From contig NZ_VLLI01000005.1 of the NCBI RefSeq assembly GCF_007830615.1, positions 124,001 through 188,000 of the forward strand: a stretch of 64,000 nt of DNA. Direction: 5' to 3'. The notes under the pieces are model-generated. The model was given only the letters and a program-made list of their open reading frames with translations. It did no database searches and was not told the DNA's origin. Positions 8,254-16,753 of this stretch are shown in pieces. How positions within the stretch are numbered: the stretch's first letter is position 1; every line of letters begins with the position of its first letter. A program made the position numbers and the translations under genes. The stretch comes from Mucilaginibacter frigoritolerans (lineage in GTDB: Bacteria > Bacteroidota > Bacteroidia > Sphingobacteriales > Sphingobacteriaceae).

Positions 8254-9150
8254 ATGAAACGGATATTTTTATTTACAGCGATTTTGTCGCTTATTCAGTT
8301 ATCGCTTAGCGCATTTGGACAGGATACTTTATTGTTTGATACACTTGTAAAACCGCAGTTAATATCTAGACAATTTAGCTTTACTGAAGGCGCCTCGGTT
8401 GATAAAAAGGGGAATGTGTTTTTTACCGATCAACCCAATAACAAAATATGGGAATACAGTACAGATGGCAAGCTATCTGTTTTTCTGGATAGTGCAGGAA
8501 GAAGTAATGGGATGTATTTTGATAAGAAAGGCAATTTGGTGACCTGTGCCGATGAAAAAGACCAGCTTTGGTTAATCAGTCCGGATAAAAAGATTAAAGT
8601 ACTGCTGAGCGAATATAAGGGGCATTTAATGAATGGCCCGAATGATGTATGGATTGATAGGAAAGGAGGGATCTATATGACCGATCCATATTACCAGAGG
8701 CCTTACTGGGCGCGCACCAAGCCTGATCTGGATGGACAAAGAGTTTATTATTTACCAAAGGGCGCAAAGCAGCCCGTTATTGTAGATGCCGATTTAAAAC
8801 AGCCCAACGGAATAGTAGGCACGCCGGATGGAAAATATCTGTACGTGGCTGACATTGGTGATAATAAAACCTATAAATACACAATTAATAAAAACGGGAC
8901 TTTAAGTGATCGTGTACTTTTTGTTAAGCAGGGGGCAGATGGGATGACATTGGATATTAAAGGAAATGTTTATTTGTGTGGTAAAGGGGTTACGATTTAT
9001 AATCCGCAGGGAAAAAAGATAGCTCACATAGATATTGATGAGCCATGGACAGCTAATCTGTGTTTCGGCGGCATACATAAAGATGTACTTTTTATCAACG
9101 CTTCAACAGCACTTTATACCGTTCAAATGAATGTGAAAGGGGTTGAATAA
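8254..9150 (+). CDS. SMP-30/gluconolactonase/LRE family protein, secreted
   Basis: A 298-aa six-bladed beta-propeller protein of the SMP-30/gluconolactonase type, which hydrolyses sugar lactones using a divalent cation in the central channel. A signal peptide (MKRIFLFTAILSLIQLSLSAFGQ) predicts the periplasm. Family landmarks are FTEGASVDKKGNVFFTDQPNNKIW, the GRSNGMYFDKKGNLVTCAD blade, MNGPNDVWIDRKGGIYMTDPYYQ (the NDxxxD metal-site motif) and KQPNGIVGTPDGKYLYVADI. It sits between a GH3 enzyme and the SusC/D locus, which fits a role in oxidising sugars released nearby. The actual substrate is not known. Confidence 0.88.
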   Translation: MKRIFLFTAILSLIQLSLSAFGQDTLLFDTLVKPQLISRQFSFTEGASVDKKGNVFFTDQPNNKIWEYSTDGKLSVFLDSAGRSNGMYFDKKGNLVTCADEKDQLWLISPDKKIKVLLSEYKGHLMNGPNDVWIDRKGGIYMTDPYYQRPYWARTKPDLDGQRVYYLPKGAKQPVIVDADLKQPNGIVGTPDGKYLYVADIGDNKTYKYTINKNGTLSDRVLFVKQGADGMTLDIKGNVYLCGKGVTIYNPQGKKIAHIDIDEPWTANLCFGGIHKDVLFINASTALYTVQMNVKGVE

Positions 9151-9513
9151 ATTGTTTTATTATGTTGATTTTAAATAAACTAATGGTTAATTAGTGTTAA
9201 TAATCAATATTATATGATTGTTAATTAAAGTTTTTAATTAGGATAATTAAATGGCGGTAGGGTAATTGTTAATTATTTTATTCCTCTAGGTTTAAATTTC
9301 TATTGATGCTAAGCCAGATGCGTCCCATTGCCGGTGATACCATTGCTGTATTATTGTATACACACCTTTAATAATAAATCAAATAATTTAAAACTCCAGG
9401 CTGTAAACCAATTATTTTTCTAATTTTATACAATAAACCATTATAAAATCCAATACCCTGTTAATGTGCTTATGTTGCAGGTAATGAATGTTTTGATTAA
9501 TTGATTTGGCTGC
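9151..9513. other. AT-rich intergenic gap with no gene
   Basis: This stretch of about 360 bp separates the SMP-30 gene from the regulator gene. It holds AT-only inverted repeats near 9225 and a 21-codon ORF at 9306 with no support. No convincing terminator or RNA is seen. The promoter of the downstream regulator should lie near its 3' end. Confidence 0.4.
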
Positions 9514-11118
9514 ATGAAACGAATTTTACTGCTAATTTCTATCTTATTCTTATTTCGTTTTGTTTCCCTGGCACAGGGTTATGACAGTCTTTTGGTGAAG
9601 CTTAATAATACCGTTGATACTAAAAAAAAATACGATAGTGAAAAGTTAGCCCGCATTGAAAAATTGCAGCAGGATCTGGATAATGCGGCGAATCCCGATC
9701 TGAACTTTAAGTACAATATCTATTTAAAGTTTTACGAAGAATATAAATCATTCAACTACAATAAAGCTTTTAGCTACGCCAAAAAATTACAGCAAACAGG
9801 TGTGCTATTAAAAGATCCAGCAAAAATTGCCTACAGCCGTATTAAATTCGGTTTCATACTGTTATCATCGGGAATGTTTAAAGAAACCTTTGATACGCTT
9901 AAAACAGTTAATGTGAAACTGCTTAATAATGAAGAGCGTAAAGAATACTACTTTTTAACGGCCCGCACCTATTACGATCTTTCTGATTTTGATAAGGATG
10001 ATTATTATGCACCCATTTACAATGCCCGGGCAGGAAAGTATATTGATTCGGGAGTTACCTTATGTAAGTCAAATTCGTTTGAACATATTTATTACACTGC
10101 TTTAAAATTTCTTAAAACGGGGCAGCCCGATAAGGCCATTAATAATTTAAAAACGCTTGTTCATGATTATCATTTAACCGATCATCAGTATGCTGTAACC
10201 GCTTCTACTTTGAGCGATATTTATATTCGTAATAATCAGGTTGACAGTGCTATTGGGTTATTAATTTCTGCTGCCATGGCTGATATCCGGTCGTCAACAA
10301 AAGAAGCTGCTGCTATGACCAATTTGGCTCAGTTATTATATAAGAATGATGATGTAGAAAATGCTTATATCTACATTAAACAAGCTTTGGATGATGCTAT
10401 TTATTATGGTGCAAGGCAAAGAAAGATACAGGTTAGTGCCATACTCCCGATAATCGCAGGCTCCCGTATCAATTCTGTTGAGGGGCAACGGAAGGCTTTG
10501 TTCTTTTATGCATCATCACTTACTATTCTGGCTCTTATTATTGTTGTGTTTGCGGTTATTATTTATAAGCAGCTCAGGAAGTTACGCGCCGCTGATAAAA
10601 TCATTATTGAAACCAATCACCATCTTCAGGAAAGCATCAATAAACTAAATGAGGCCAATAAGATAAAGGAAGAATACATAGGATATTATTTTAATCTGAT
10701 ATCTGAATACATCAATAAACTGGATAAGTTTAAACGCTCAGTTGATAATAAATTAATTACCCGAAGGTTTGAAGATATCAGCATACTTGTAAATAATATC
10801 AACCTTACAAAAGAACGCGAAGAGCTTTTTATAAACTTCGATAAAGCCTTTCTTAAGATATTTCCCAATTTTGTAGATAGTTATAATGCTCTTTTTGGAG
10901 AGGATAGCCATGTTAAACTTTTACCCAACCAATTACTGAATACCGACCTGCGCATTTTTGCTTTGGTACGGCTTGGAATTAATGATACCGAAAAGATAGC
11001 TCATATCCTGGAATATTCTGTTAATACCATTTACAATTACAAGGCCCGGATAAAAGCCAGATCAATTATCTCCAACGATGAATTTGAAGAGGCGATTATG
11101 GCTATAAAAGCCATTTAA
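9514..11118 (+). CDS. DUF6377-type membrane TPR regulator
   Basis: A 534-aa protein with a signal sequence (residues 1-20), a periplasmic helical/TPR-like region (about 30-320), one transmembrane helix (about 327-350, FYASSLTILALIIVVFAVII), a short coiled coil, and a cytoplasmic C-terminal domain ending in LRIFALVRLGINDTEKIAHILEYSVNTIYNYKARIK, a LuxR-like helix-turn-helix. This architecture matches the DUF6377 regulators that often accompany SusC/SusD operons. It therefore probably senses a sugar or envelope signal and activates the downstream susC-susD-GH97 genes. Ligand and operator are unknown. It is transcribed in the same direction as susC, after a gap of 436 bp. Confidence 0.82.
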   Translation: MKRILLLISILFLFRFVSLAQGYDSLLVKLNNTVDTKKKYDSEKLARIEKLQQDLDNAANPDLNFKYNIYLKFYEEYKSFNYNKAFSYAKKLQQTGVLLKDPAKIAYSRIKFGFILLSSGMFKETFDTLKTVNVKLLNNEERKEYYFLTARTYYDLSDFDKDDYYAPIYNARAGKYIDSGVTLCKSNSFEHIYYTALKFLKTGQPDKAINNLKTLVHDYHLTDHQYAVTASTLSDIYIRNNQVDSAIGLLISAAMADIRSSTKEAAAMTNLAQLLYKNDDVENAYIYIKQALDDAIYYGARQRKIQVSAILPIIAGSRINSVEGQRKALFFYASSLTILALIIVVFAVIIYKQLRKLRAADKIIIETNHHLQESINKLNEANKIKEEYIGYYFNLISEYINKLDKFKRSVDNKLITRRFEDISILVNNINLTKEREELFINFDKAFLKIFPNFVDSYNALFGEDSHVKLLPNQLLNTDLRIFALVRLGINDTEKIAHILEYSVNTIYNYKARIKARSIISNDEFEEAIMAIKAI

Positions 11119-11360
11119 ATTTCCACTCTGCATTTATATTTGATTATACTACGTTTATATTTTACACTTTTGGATTTTTAGTTAAATAGTTGATATTTAA
11201 TTAATTATATTTTAGCTTATTCCGCTGTTGTTTATATTTTGACTGTGAAATTAGCAACTGCATTTATAATCTCTTCTCTTTGGTATGTCAATTAAAGCCA
11301 ATCTGTAGCGCTTAAATAATTGACTTATTTATAAACCAAGTTTCCAAATCTTATTGTGTC

Positions 11361-11477
11361 ATGAAAATGAAAAGAACACCTTTCGGGTTGTTTAAGTACA
11401 TTTCTGTAAGTGCATTGTTATGTGCCAGAAATGCTCCTGAAGCAAAGTATTTAAACACCTGTTTCCTTTCGGGTTAA
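11361..11477 (+). CDS. Possible 38-aa small ORF upstream of susC
   Basis: ATG at 11361, stop at 11475-11477. The peptide begins MKMKRTPFGLFKYISVSALL, continues with CARNAPEAKYLNTCFLSG, and is weakly hydrophobic in the middle. The rest of the 11119-11554 gap is AT-rich with no other gene-like content. Coding is not certain: the same DNA contains a repeat of CTTTCGGGTT (11411-11420 and 11467-11476) and complementary segments (CATTTCTG/CAGAAATG) that could instead be a structured 5' leader RNA of susC. Confidence 0.3.
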   Translation: MKMKRTPFGLFKYISVSALLCARNAPEAKYLNTCFLSG

Positions 11478-11554
11478 GTGTCTTATAGCAGTACAACGTG
11501 CTATACCCAGTAACCACCAATCAACCAATTAATAAACTCTAATTTTTAAGCATT

Positions 11555-14500
11555 ATGTATAAAAAACAATTACTAAAATTATTTTTTTGCTCTTTGTTTT
11601 TACTGTTATCATCATGGGCTATGGCTCAAAAAATAACAGTTACCGGTAAAGTTACCGACGAAAAAGGGCAAGTACTTCCCGGCGCTTCTGTTGAGATAAA
11701 GCAGAAAAATACAGGGACTAATACAGACCTTAACGGAAAATACTCGTTAAGTGTAAACGCTAATGATGTATTGATCTTTTCTATGCTTGGGTATGCTAAA
11801 CAGGAAATACCTGTTAAAAACCAAAGTGTAATAGATGTTCAATTAGCTGAAGACAACCAAACTTTAAATGAAGTAGTGGTAGTTGGCTACGGCACTCAAA
11901 GAAGAAAAGACCTTACAGGTTCAATTTCTTCTGTTAAAGGAGCTGTTTTTAAAGATCAACCTATTACTAACCCAATTGAAGCGTTGCAAGGTAGGGTGGC
12001 AGGCGTTAACGTCATTGAAAGCTCTGCCGCTCCGGATGCGGTACCTCAGGTGATCATAAGGGGTGTAGCATCTTTTTATCAGCCTAATCCGCTTTACATA
12101 GTTGACGGCGTGAGAAGATCGGATCTCAATAATGTTAATCCGCAAGATATTGAGTCCATTGACGTGATGAAAGATGCAGCATCTGCAGCTATTTATGGCT
12201 CAGCAGCGGCAGGTGGGGTTATATTGGTTACTACCAAGAGAGGTTCAAACGCCGGAGCCCCACCTTCCATCAATTTTAGTGCGAGATATGGTGTTACCAA
12301 TCCAAAATTGGTTCAATTGCTTAATCGGGATGATTATATCAAAATGGAGAATGTGGTTAATCCTAAATTCTTCAATGGCGCTACCATGACCGATACTTTA
12401 GCAAACACTAACTGGGTTGATGCATTGTATCGCAACGGTACCGAGCAAAACTATAATCTTTCTATTTCTGGTGCTTCAACCAATGTGAATTATCTGGCTT
12501 CCGGATTTTATAATCAGCAAACCGGTATTTTCATCAAAAACTATTCAAATATCGGCGGTTTCAGGGCCAATACTGATTACAAACTAGGCAAAAATATCAC
12601 CATCGGCGAGCAGATTGATGGTTCACAACGCATCACCTCACCACTTGTTGGTGCCCAGGCCGATTTGCATAATGCACCATTCCGTACACAACCCATTATC
12701 CCTATTTATAACAAGGATGGTTCATACGGAACGGAACCTGCCGGCTACAATGGTCTTCAGTTTTCAGGCCCGAATCCATTAGGTGCGGTAAATTCCGCAA
12801 TGGCTCAGGATACCAAGAATAATTTCCAGGGTAATGTTTACGCAGACATTAAACTTCCTTTGCATCTGGATTTTAAAACTACTTTAGGTTATAGCTATTA
12901 CCTGGAAACAGAAGACTTTTTCCAAAATACCTATAATTTTGGCCCTGTTTCTTCAAACATTAATTCACTTAACAAGTCATATGCACAAAGCAGCCAGTTG
13001 TTAACCAACTATGTACTTTCTTATAATCAAAGCTTTGGTAAACATCATATCAATGCACTGGCAGGTTATGAGCAGATTGTTGATAAAACAAATAATATTT
13101 ATGCCGGTGAAAGCCAGGTAGGTATTCCAGGTTATTCTTTCGTTCAGACTTCTTCTTCTGCGCTTTCGCTTTCAGGTACTTATGACCCTCAAAGCTTAAT
13201 CAAATCGCAATTTGCAAGAGTAAATTATAACTTCAATGAAAGATATTTCATCTCTGGCTCAATAAGGCAGGATGCTAACTATACCCAGTTTGGTCCTGAT
13301 AAGGTAAAAGGTGTTTTCCCAGCAGCATCTGCTGGTTGGACAATAAGCGAAGAGCCTTTCTTTAAGAAGATTGCACCGGGTGTTAATAGTTTGAAATTAC
13401 GTGGCAGCTATGGTAAATTAGGTAACAGTACAGGTTTTCCTGCATATCTGTTTACTTCAAACTACAGCCAGTTTAATTTAAGTACAGGTATAGCCGGTGG
13501 CGCACAAGGATTCGCTCCTGGTCAGCCTTTCCAAATCGCTAACTCTTTAAATAGTATCCCTAATCCTGATTTACATTGGGAAACCATTACCGAAACCAAT
13601 ATCGGTATTGATGGAGAAGCACTACATGGTAGCTTATATTTCACAGCCGAATATTACAACAAAAACACTTCCGATTTAATTTACGCCCTTTCCCTGCCAA
13701 CAAGTACTGGTTTTACACAATCATACATTACCAATATCGGAACAGTTAATAACAAAGGTTTCGATTTTATGGCTGGTTATCGCAATAAAATTGGTAAACT
13801 GGGTTTCGACATAAGTGCTAATGCAAGCTTTAACAAAAACAAAGTAACCAAGCTTAGCGGAGCAGCAACTGATGCAGTTTATGGTGGTTACAATTACTAT
13901 AACATGGGTGATAATGCATTTAACACCATGCCAAACCAACAATTAACCATTACAAAGGTTGGACAACCATTTGGTGAATTTTATGGCTACAAGGTTCTTG
14001 GAATATTCCAAACTGATGCGCAAGCCTCACATCAAACGGTAAACGGAAATGTGGCTCATGCTGGTGACCTTCAATTCCAGGATTTAAACGGCGATGGAAA
14101 AATTGATGCTAACGATAGGCAGGTAATAGGTAACCCTAACCCTAAAATGACTTACGGTTTCAATATCCGTCTTAATTATCAGGGCTTTGATTTGGCTGCT
14201 TTGTTTAATGGTGTTGCCGGGGTGCAGTTGTTTAATGGTGTAAAATCATATGAGCAATATCCGTTTGCTGATGGTAACACTACCAAACAAATTTTTAACG
14301 ATTCATTCTTTGGTAGCAATGGTTTAACCTCACAACCAAGGGTTGGTATCCCATCAAATGGTGGCTTTATTTTAGATCCAAACCAGAACTACACCTCTGT
14401 AAATAGCTACTTTGTTGAGAATGGGGCCTATTTAAAGCTTAAAAACTTACAGTTAGGCTATACTTTTTCCGGTAATGTGTTAAAACAAATCAGCGTCAAA

Positions 14501-14686
14501 ACTTTAAGGGTATTTGTGATGGCAAACAATGTATTTACTATCACCAAGTATAAAGGACTGGATCCGGAGTTAGGCAGTGCATTTACTACCGGTGGTACGG
14601 TTAATCCTACTACGCAAGGTATTGATGCGGTAACCAATTATCCACAAGCAAGGATTTACTCAGCAGGCGTTGATGTTAGTTTTTAA
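11555..14686 (+). CDS. SusC/RagA family TonB-linked outer membrane protein
   Basis: A 1043-aa TonB-dependent oligosaccharide importer of the outer membrane. A signal peptide (about 1-24, SWAMAQ) is followed by a carboxypeptidase-D-like beta-sandwich (ITVTGKVTDEKGQVLPGASVEIKQ...), then the SusC signature LNEVVVVGYGTQRRKDLTGSISSV, a plug domain with the YIVDGVRRSDLNNVNPQDIESIDVMKDAASAAIYG motif, and a long beta-barrel ending in an aromatic strand (GVDVSF). The susD gene follows after 24 bp, so the two form one transcription unit making the usual SusCD pedal-bin complex. The neighbouring GH97 enzyme suggests alpha-glucans as cargo. Confidence 0.95.
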   Translation: MYKKQLLKLFFCSLFLLLSSWAMAQKITVTGKVTDEKGQVLPGASVEIKQKNTGTNTDLNGKYSLSVNANDVLIFSMLGYAKQEIPVKNQSVIDVQLAEDNQTLNEVVVVGYGTQRRKDLTGSISSVKGAVFKDQPITNPIEALQGRVAGVNVIESSAAPDAVPQVIIRGVASFYQPNPLYIVDGVRRSDLNNVNPQDIESIDVMKDAASAAIYGSAAAGGVILVTTKRGSNAGAPPSINFSARYGVTNPKLVQLLNRDDYIKMENVVNPKFFNGATMTDTLANTNWVDALYRNGTEQNYNLSISGASTNVNYLASGFYNQQTGIFIKNYSNIGGFRANTDYKLGKNITIGEQIDGSQRITSPLVGAQADLHNAPFRTQPIIPIYNKDGSYGTEPAGYNGLQFSGPNPLGAVNSAMAQDTKNNFQGNVYADIKLPLHLDFKTTLGYSYYLETEDFFQNTYNFGPVSSNINSLNKSYAQSSQLLTNYVLSYNQSFGKHHINALAGYEQIVDKTNNIYAGESQVGIPGYSFVQTSSSALSLSGTYDPQSLIKSQFARVNYNFNERYFISGSIRQDANYTQFGPDKVKGVFPAASAGWTISEEPFFKKIAPGVNSLKLRGSYGKLGNSTGFPAYLFTSNYSQFNLSTGIAGGAQGFAPGQPFQIANSLNSIPNPDLHWETITETNIGIDGEALHGSLYFTAEYYNKNTSDLIYALSLPTSTGFTQSYITNIGTVNNKGFDFMAGYRNKIGKLGFDISANASFNKNKVTKLSGAATDAVYGGYNYYNMGDNAFNTMPNQQLTITKVGQPFGEFYGYKVLGIFQTDAQASHQTVNGNVAHAGDLQFQDLNGDGKIDANDRQVIGNPNPKMTYGFNIRLNYQGFDLAALFNGVAGVQLFNGVKSYEQYPFADGNTTKQIFNDSFFGSNGLTSQPRVGIPSNGGFILDPNQNYTSVNSYFVENGAYLKLKNLQLGYTFSGNVLKQISVKTLRVFVMANNVFTITKYKGLDPELGSAFTTGGTVNPTTQGIDAVTNYPQARIYSAGVDVSF

Positions 14687-14710
14687 TAATAAACCTTAAA
14701 ATTTACGAAG

Positions 14711-16540
14711 ATGTTAAAGAAAAAATATATAGCAGCACTCGCACTAATTTTACTGGCGGGATGTAAAAAAGATCCAATTAATGTTGGACCTCCAAATCAA
14801 TATAGTAGCAGTACTTTTCCAAAAACTGTAAGTGATTTGCAAAGTGTGCTGGTTTCATGCTACGCCAACCTGCGCGATCAAGGCATATTTGGCTTCCACT
14901 TTTTGCCAAAGGCACTATCAAATTCCATGCATACGGTTAACTCCGAATATAACGGTGATCCGGGATGGAACGAAATGGCTGCTAATAATCTTTCCGTAGG
15001 CAATGAATACCCTTCAGAAACCTGGCAGGCGCTTTATACAGGTGTGAAAAACTGTAACGTAACCATTTATGCTGCCGGTACTTTATTGAAAAATAACCCA
15101 TCAGCTGATCAGCAGACTATTAACCTGGTGCTTGGACAAGCATACTGTTTAAGGGGGTGGTATTATATGGAATTGGAATGTTTGTTTGGCGAGGCCTACA
15201 TGCAGGCTGGTGGTGTAAATGGCGACAAAATGGGCGTGCCTTTGTATACCGAAGTGCCACAAAATTTAGCACAAACACAAGTTGCACGCAGTTCTGTAAA
15301 AGATACCTGGGCCTTAATCATCAGCGACGAAAAACAGGCTGCTGCTTTATTAAAAGGACAAGTTTGGCCTTCAACGGATGCGGCAAGAGCTACTGAATGG
15401 GCCGCTAAGGGACTACTGGGCAAAGCATATGTTTATACCCAGGATTGGGCCGATGCAGTTACTACATTGAAGGATGTAATACAAAACAGCGGTAAAACCT
15501 TAATGCCGTATACTACTTATCATGATGCATTTAATGGTAATAATAAATTTAACAGCGAATCACTGTTGGAACTTTATATTGACCAAAATTCAATGGGTGG
15601 TTATGGTATTTACAGTGGTGCTGCCAATTCATCTACCATTGATGGTTTAATTTGGGCTCCACGCACATTCGGAGGTTACAATGGAACTATTCCTTTTGAT
15701 GGTACTGAGGGCACTACACAGGCGCTGGGTTATCCAAACGAATTTGTGCATGATCAGAACGTTGTCCGTTTTGGTTATTCTATTGGAAGTGCCTATAATC
15801 TGGTTGCTAACCCGAAATATACAGGCTCCAATCCGTCATTCCTTAATCCGCAATTAATTCAAGATCCTGCGTATACAGCTCAAGCTATAGCAGTAAGAAC
15901 AAGTCAAACTGCAGATCCGCGTTTATATGTAAATACCCTGCAACCATGGGTAGACTCTGTAAAATTCGATGGTGTAAACTGGGCAAAAGTGGCAAAACCA
16001 GATGTGTACGCTTTTCAGCAAAATCATTACGGGTTTAGCATGAGGAAATACTCACCAATTGACTATAACGAGAATACCATCAACTCGGATAAATGGGATT
16101 ATTACCTGCTGCGTTTAGCTGATGTATATTTATTGTATGCAGAAGCAAGTGTAGGTGCCGGTGATGCAGTAACAGGTCTTGAATATCTGAACAAAGTAAA
16201 ACGCAGGGCTTACGGTTTATCAATCAATGCTGCTTCGGCAATTGACTACAAATCATTAACAGATCAAACCAGTGCTGCAAATCCAGTTAGCCCCGATCCG
16301 GTATTGGGTCATAATCCTTTATATTATGAGCGTTGGGCCGAATTATTTAATGAAGGAACCTGGTGGTTTGATGTGTGCCGTTGGAAAATAGGTGATTCAG
16401 AAGCAGCTTATTTTGGTTCAGCCATTAATGTTACTCAACCACTTACCGCAACCTTTAGCGATAATAAATCATATGTATGGCCTATTCCGTTAAGTGAGAT
16501 TAATACAAACTCAAAAATCAAGCAGAACCCGGGGTACTGA
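14711..16540 (+). CDS. RagB/SusD family nutrient-binding lipoprotein
   Basis: A 609-aa surface lipoprotein that caps the SusC barrel and binds oligosaccharide. The lipoprotein signal LILLAGC places the lipidated Cys at residue 18. The helical TPR-rich scaffold of SusD is evident: LSVGNEYPSETWQALYTGVKNCN, an LGQAYCLRGWYYMELECLFGE repeat, AAKGLLGKAYVYTQDWADAV, DYYLLRLADVYLLYAEA, and the C-terminal YYERWAELFNEGTWWFDVCRW followed by PIPLSEINTNSKIKQNPGY. It is paired with the preceding susC and closed by a strong terminator 17 bp after its stop. Confidence 0.94.
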   Translation: MLKKKYIAALALILLAGCKKDPINVGPPNQYSSSTFPKTVSDLQSVLVSCYANLRDQGIFGFHFLPKALSNSMHTVNSEYNGDPGWNEMAANNLSVGNEYPSETWQALYTGVKNCNVTIYAAGTLLKNNPSADQQTINLVLGQAYCLRGWYYMELECLFGEAYMQAGGVNGDKMGVPLYTEVPQNLAQTQVARSSVKDTWALIISDEKQAAALLKGQVWPSTDAARATEWAAKGLLGKAYVYTQDWADAVTTLKDVIQNSGKTLMPYTTYHDAFNGNNKFNSESLLELYIDQNSMGGYGIYSGAANSSTIDGLIWAPRTFGGYNGTIPFDGTEGTTQALGYPNEFVHDQNVVRFGYSIGSAYNLVANPKYTGSNPSFLNPQLIQDPAYTAQAIAVRTSQTADPRLYVNTLQPWVDSVKFDGVNWAKVAKPDVYAFQQNHYGFSMRKYSPIDYNENTINSDKWDYYLLRLADVYLLYAEASVGAGDAVTGLEYLNKVKRRAYGLSINAASAIDYKSLTDQTSAANPVSPDPVLGHNPLYYERWAELFNEGTWWFDVCRWKIGDSEAAYFGSAINVTQPLTATFSDNKSYVWPIPLSEINTNSKIKQNPGY

Positions 16541-16556
16541 TATAGTTGATTAATAA

Positions 16557-16590
16557 GTGTAAAGCCGGTGAGATGGCTTTACACTTTTTT
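16557..16590 (+). terminator. Intrinsic terminator after susD
   Basis: A perfect 10-bp stem (16557-16566 with 16575-16584), an 8-nt loop and six T residues. It separates susCD from the GH97 gene. Confidence 0.9.
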
Positions 16591-16594
16591 GTTT

Positions 16595-16635
16595 GTTACT
16601 ATAAACCAAACATCCCAGGTATGATTTATAGTAAC
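16595..16635 (+). promoter_or_regulatory. Inverted repeat GTTACTATAAA/TTTATAGTAAC before the GH97 gene
   Basis: Perfect 11-bp arms at 16595-16605 and 16625-16635 with a 19-bp spacer, about 120 bp before the GH97 start. It is separate from the susD terminator and has no T run, so it is more likely an operator or upstream activation site than a second terminator. Confidence 0.45.
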
Positions 16636-16753
16636 TTGCTTCTTTGTACTATTATCAAATAATGTAATCCTTTATTAACAGCAATAAAAAGGCATCAATA
16701 AATGCTTGGATTATTTGAAGCTGGGGAATTTTAACCGAATAAATTATACAATA

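Noticed and set aside
9306..9371. 21-codon ORF in the gap before the DUF6377 regulator
   Set aside because: No codon pattern, repeat of regulatory codons, or terminator supports a leader peptide.
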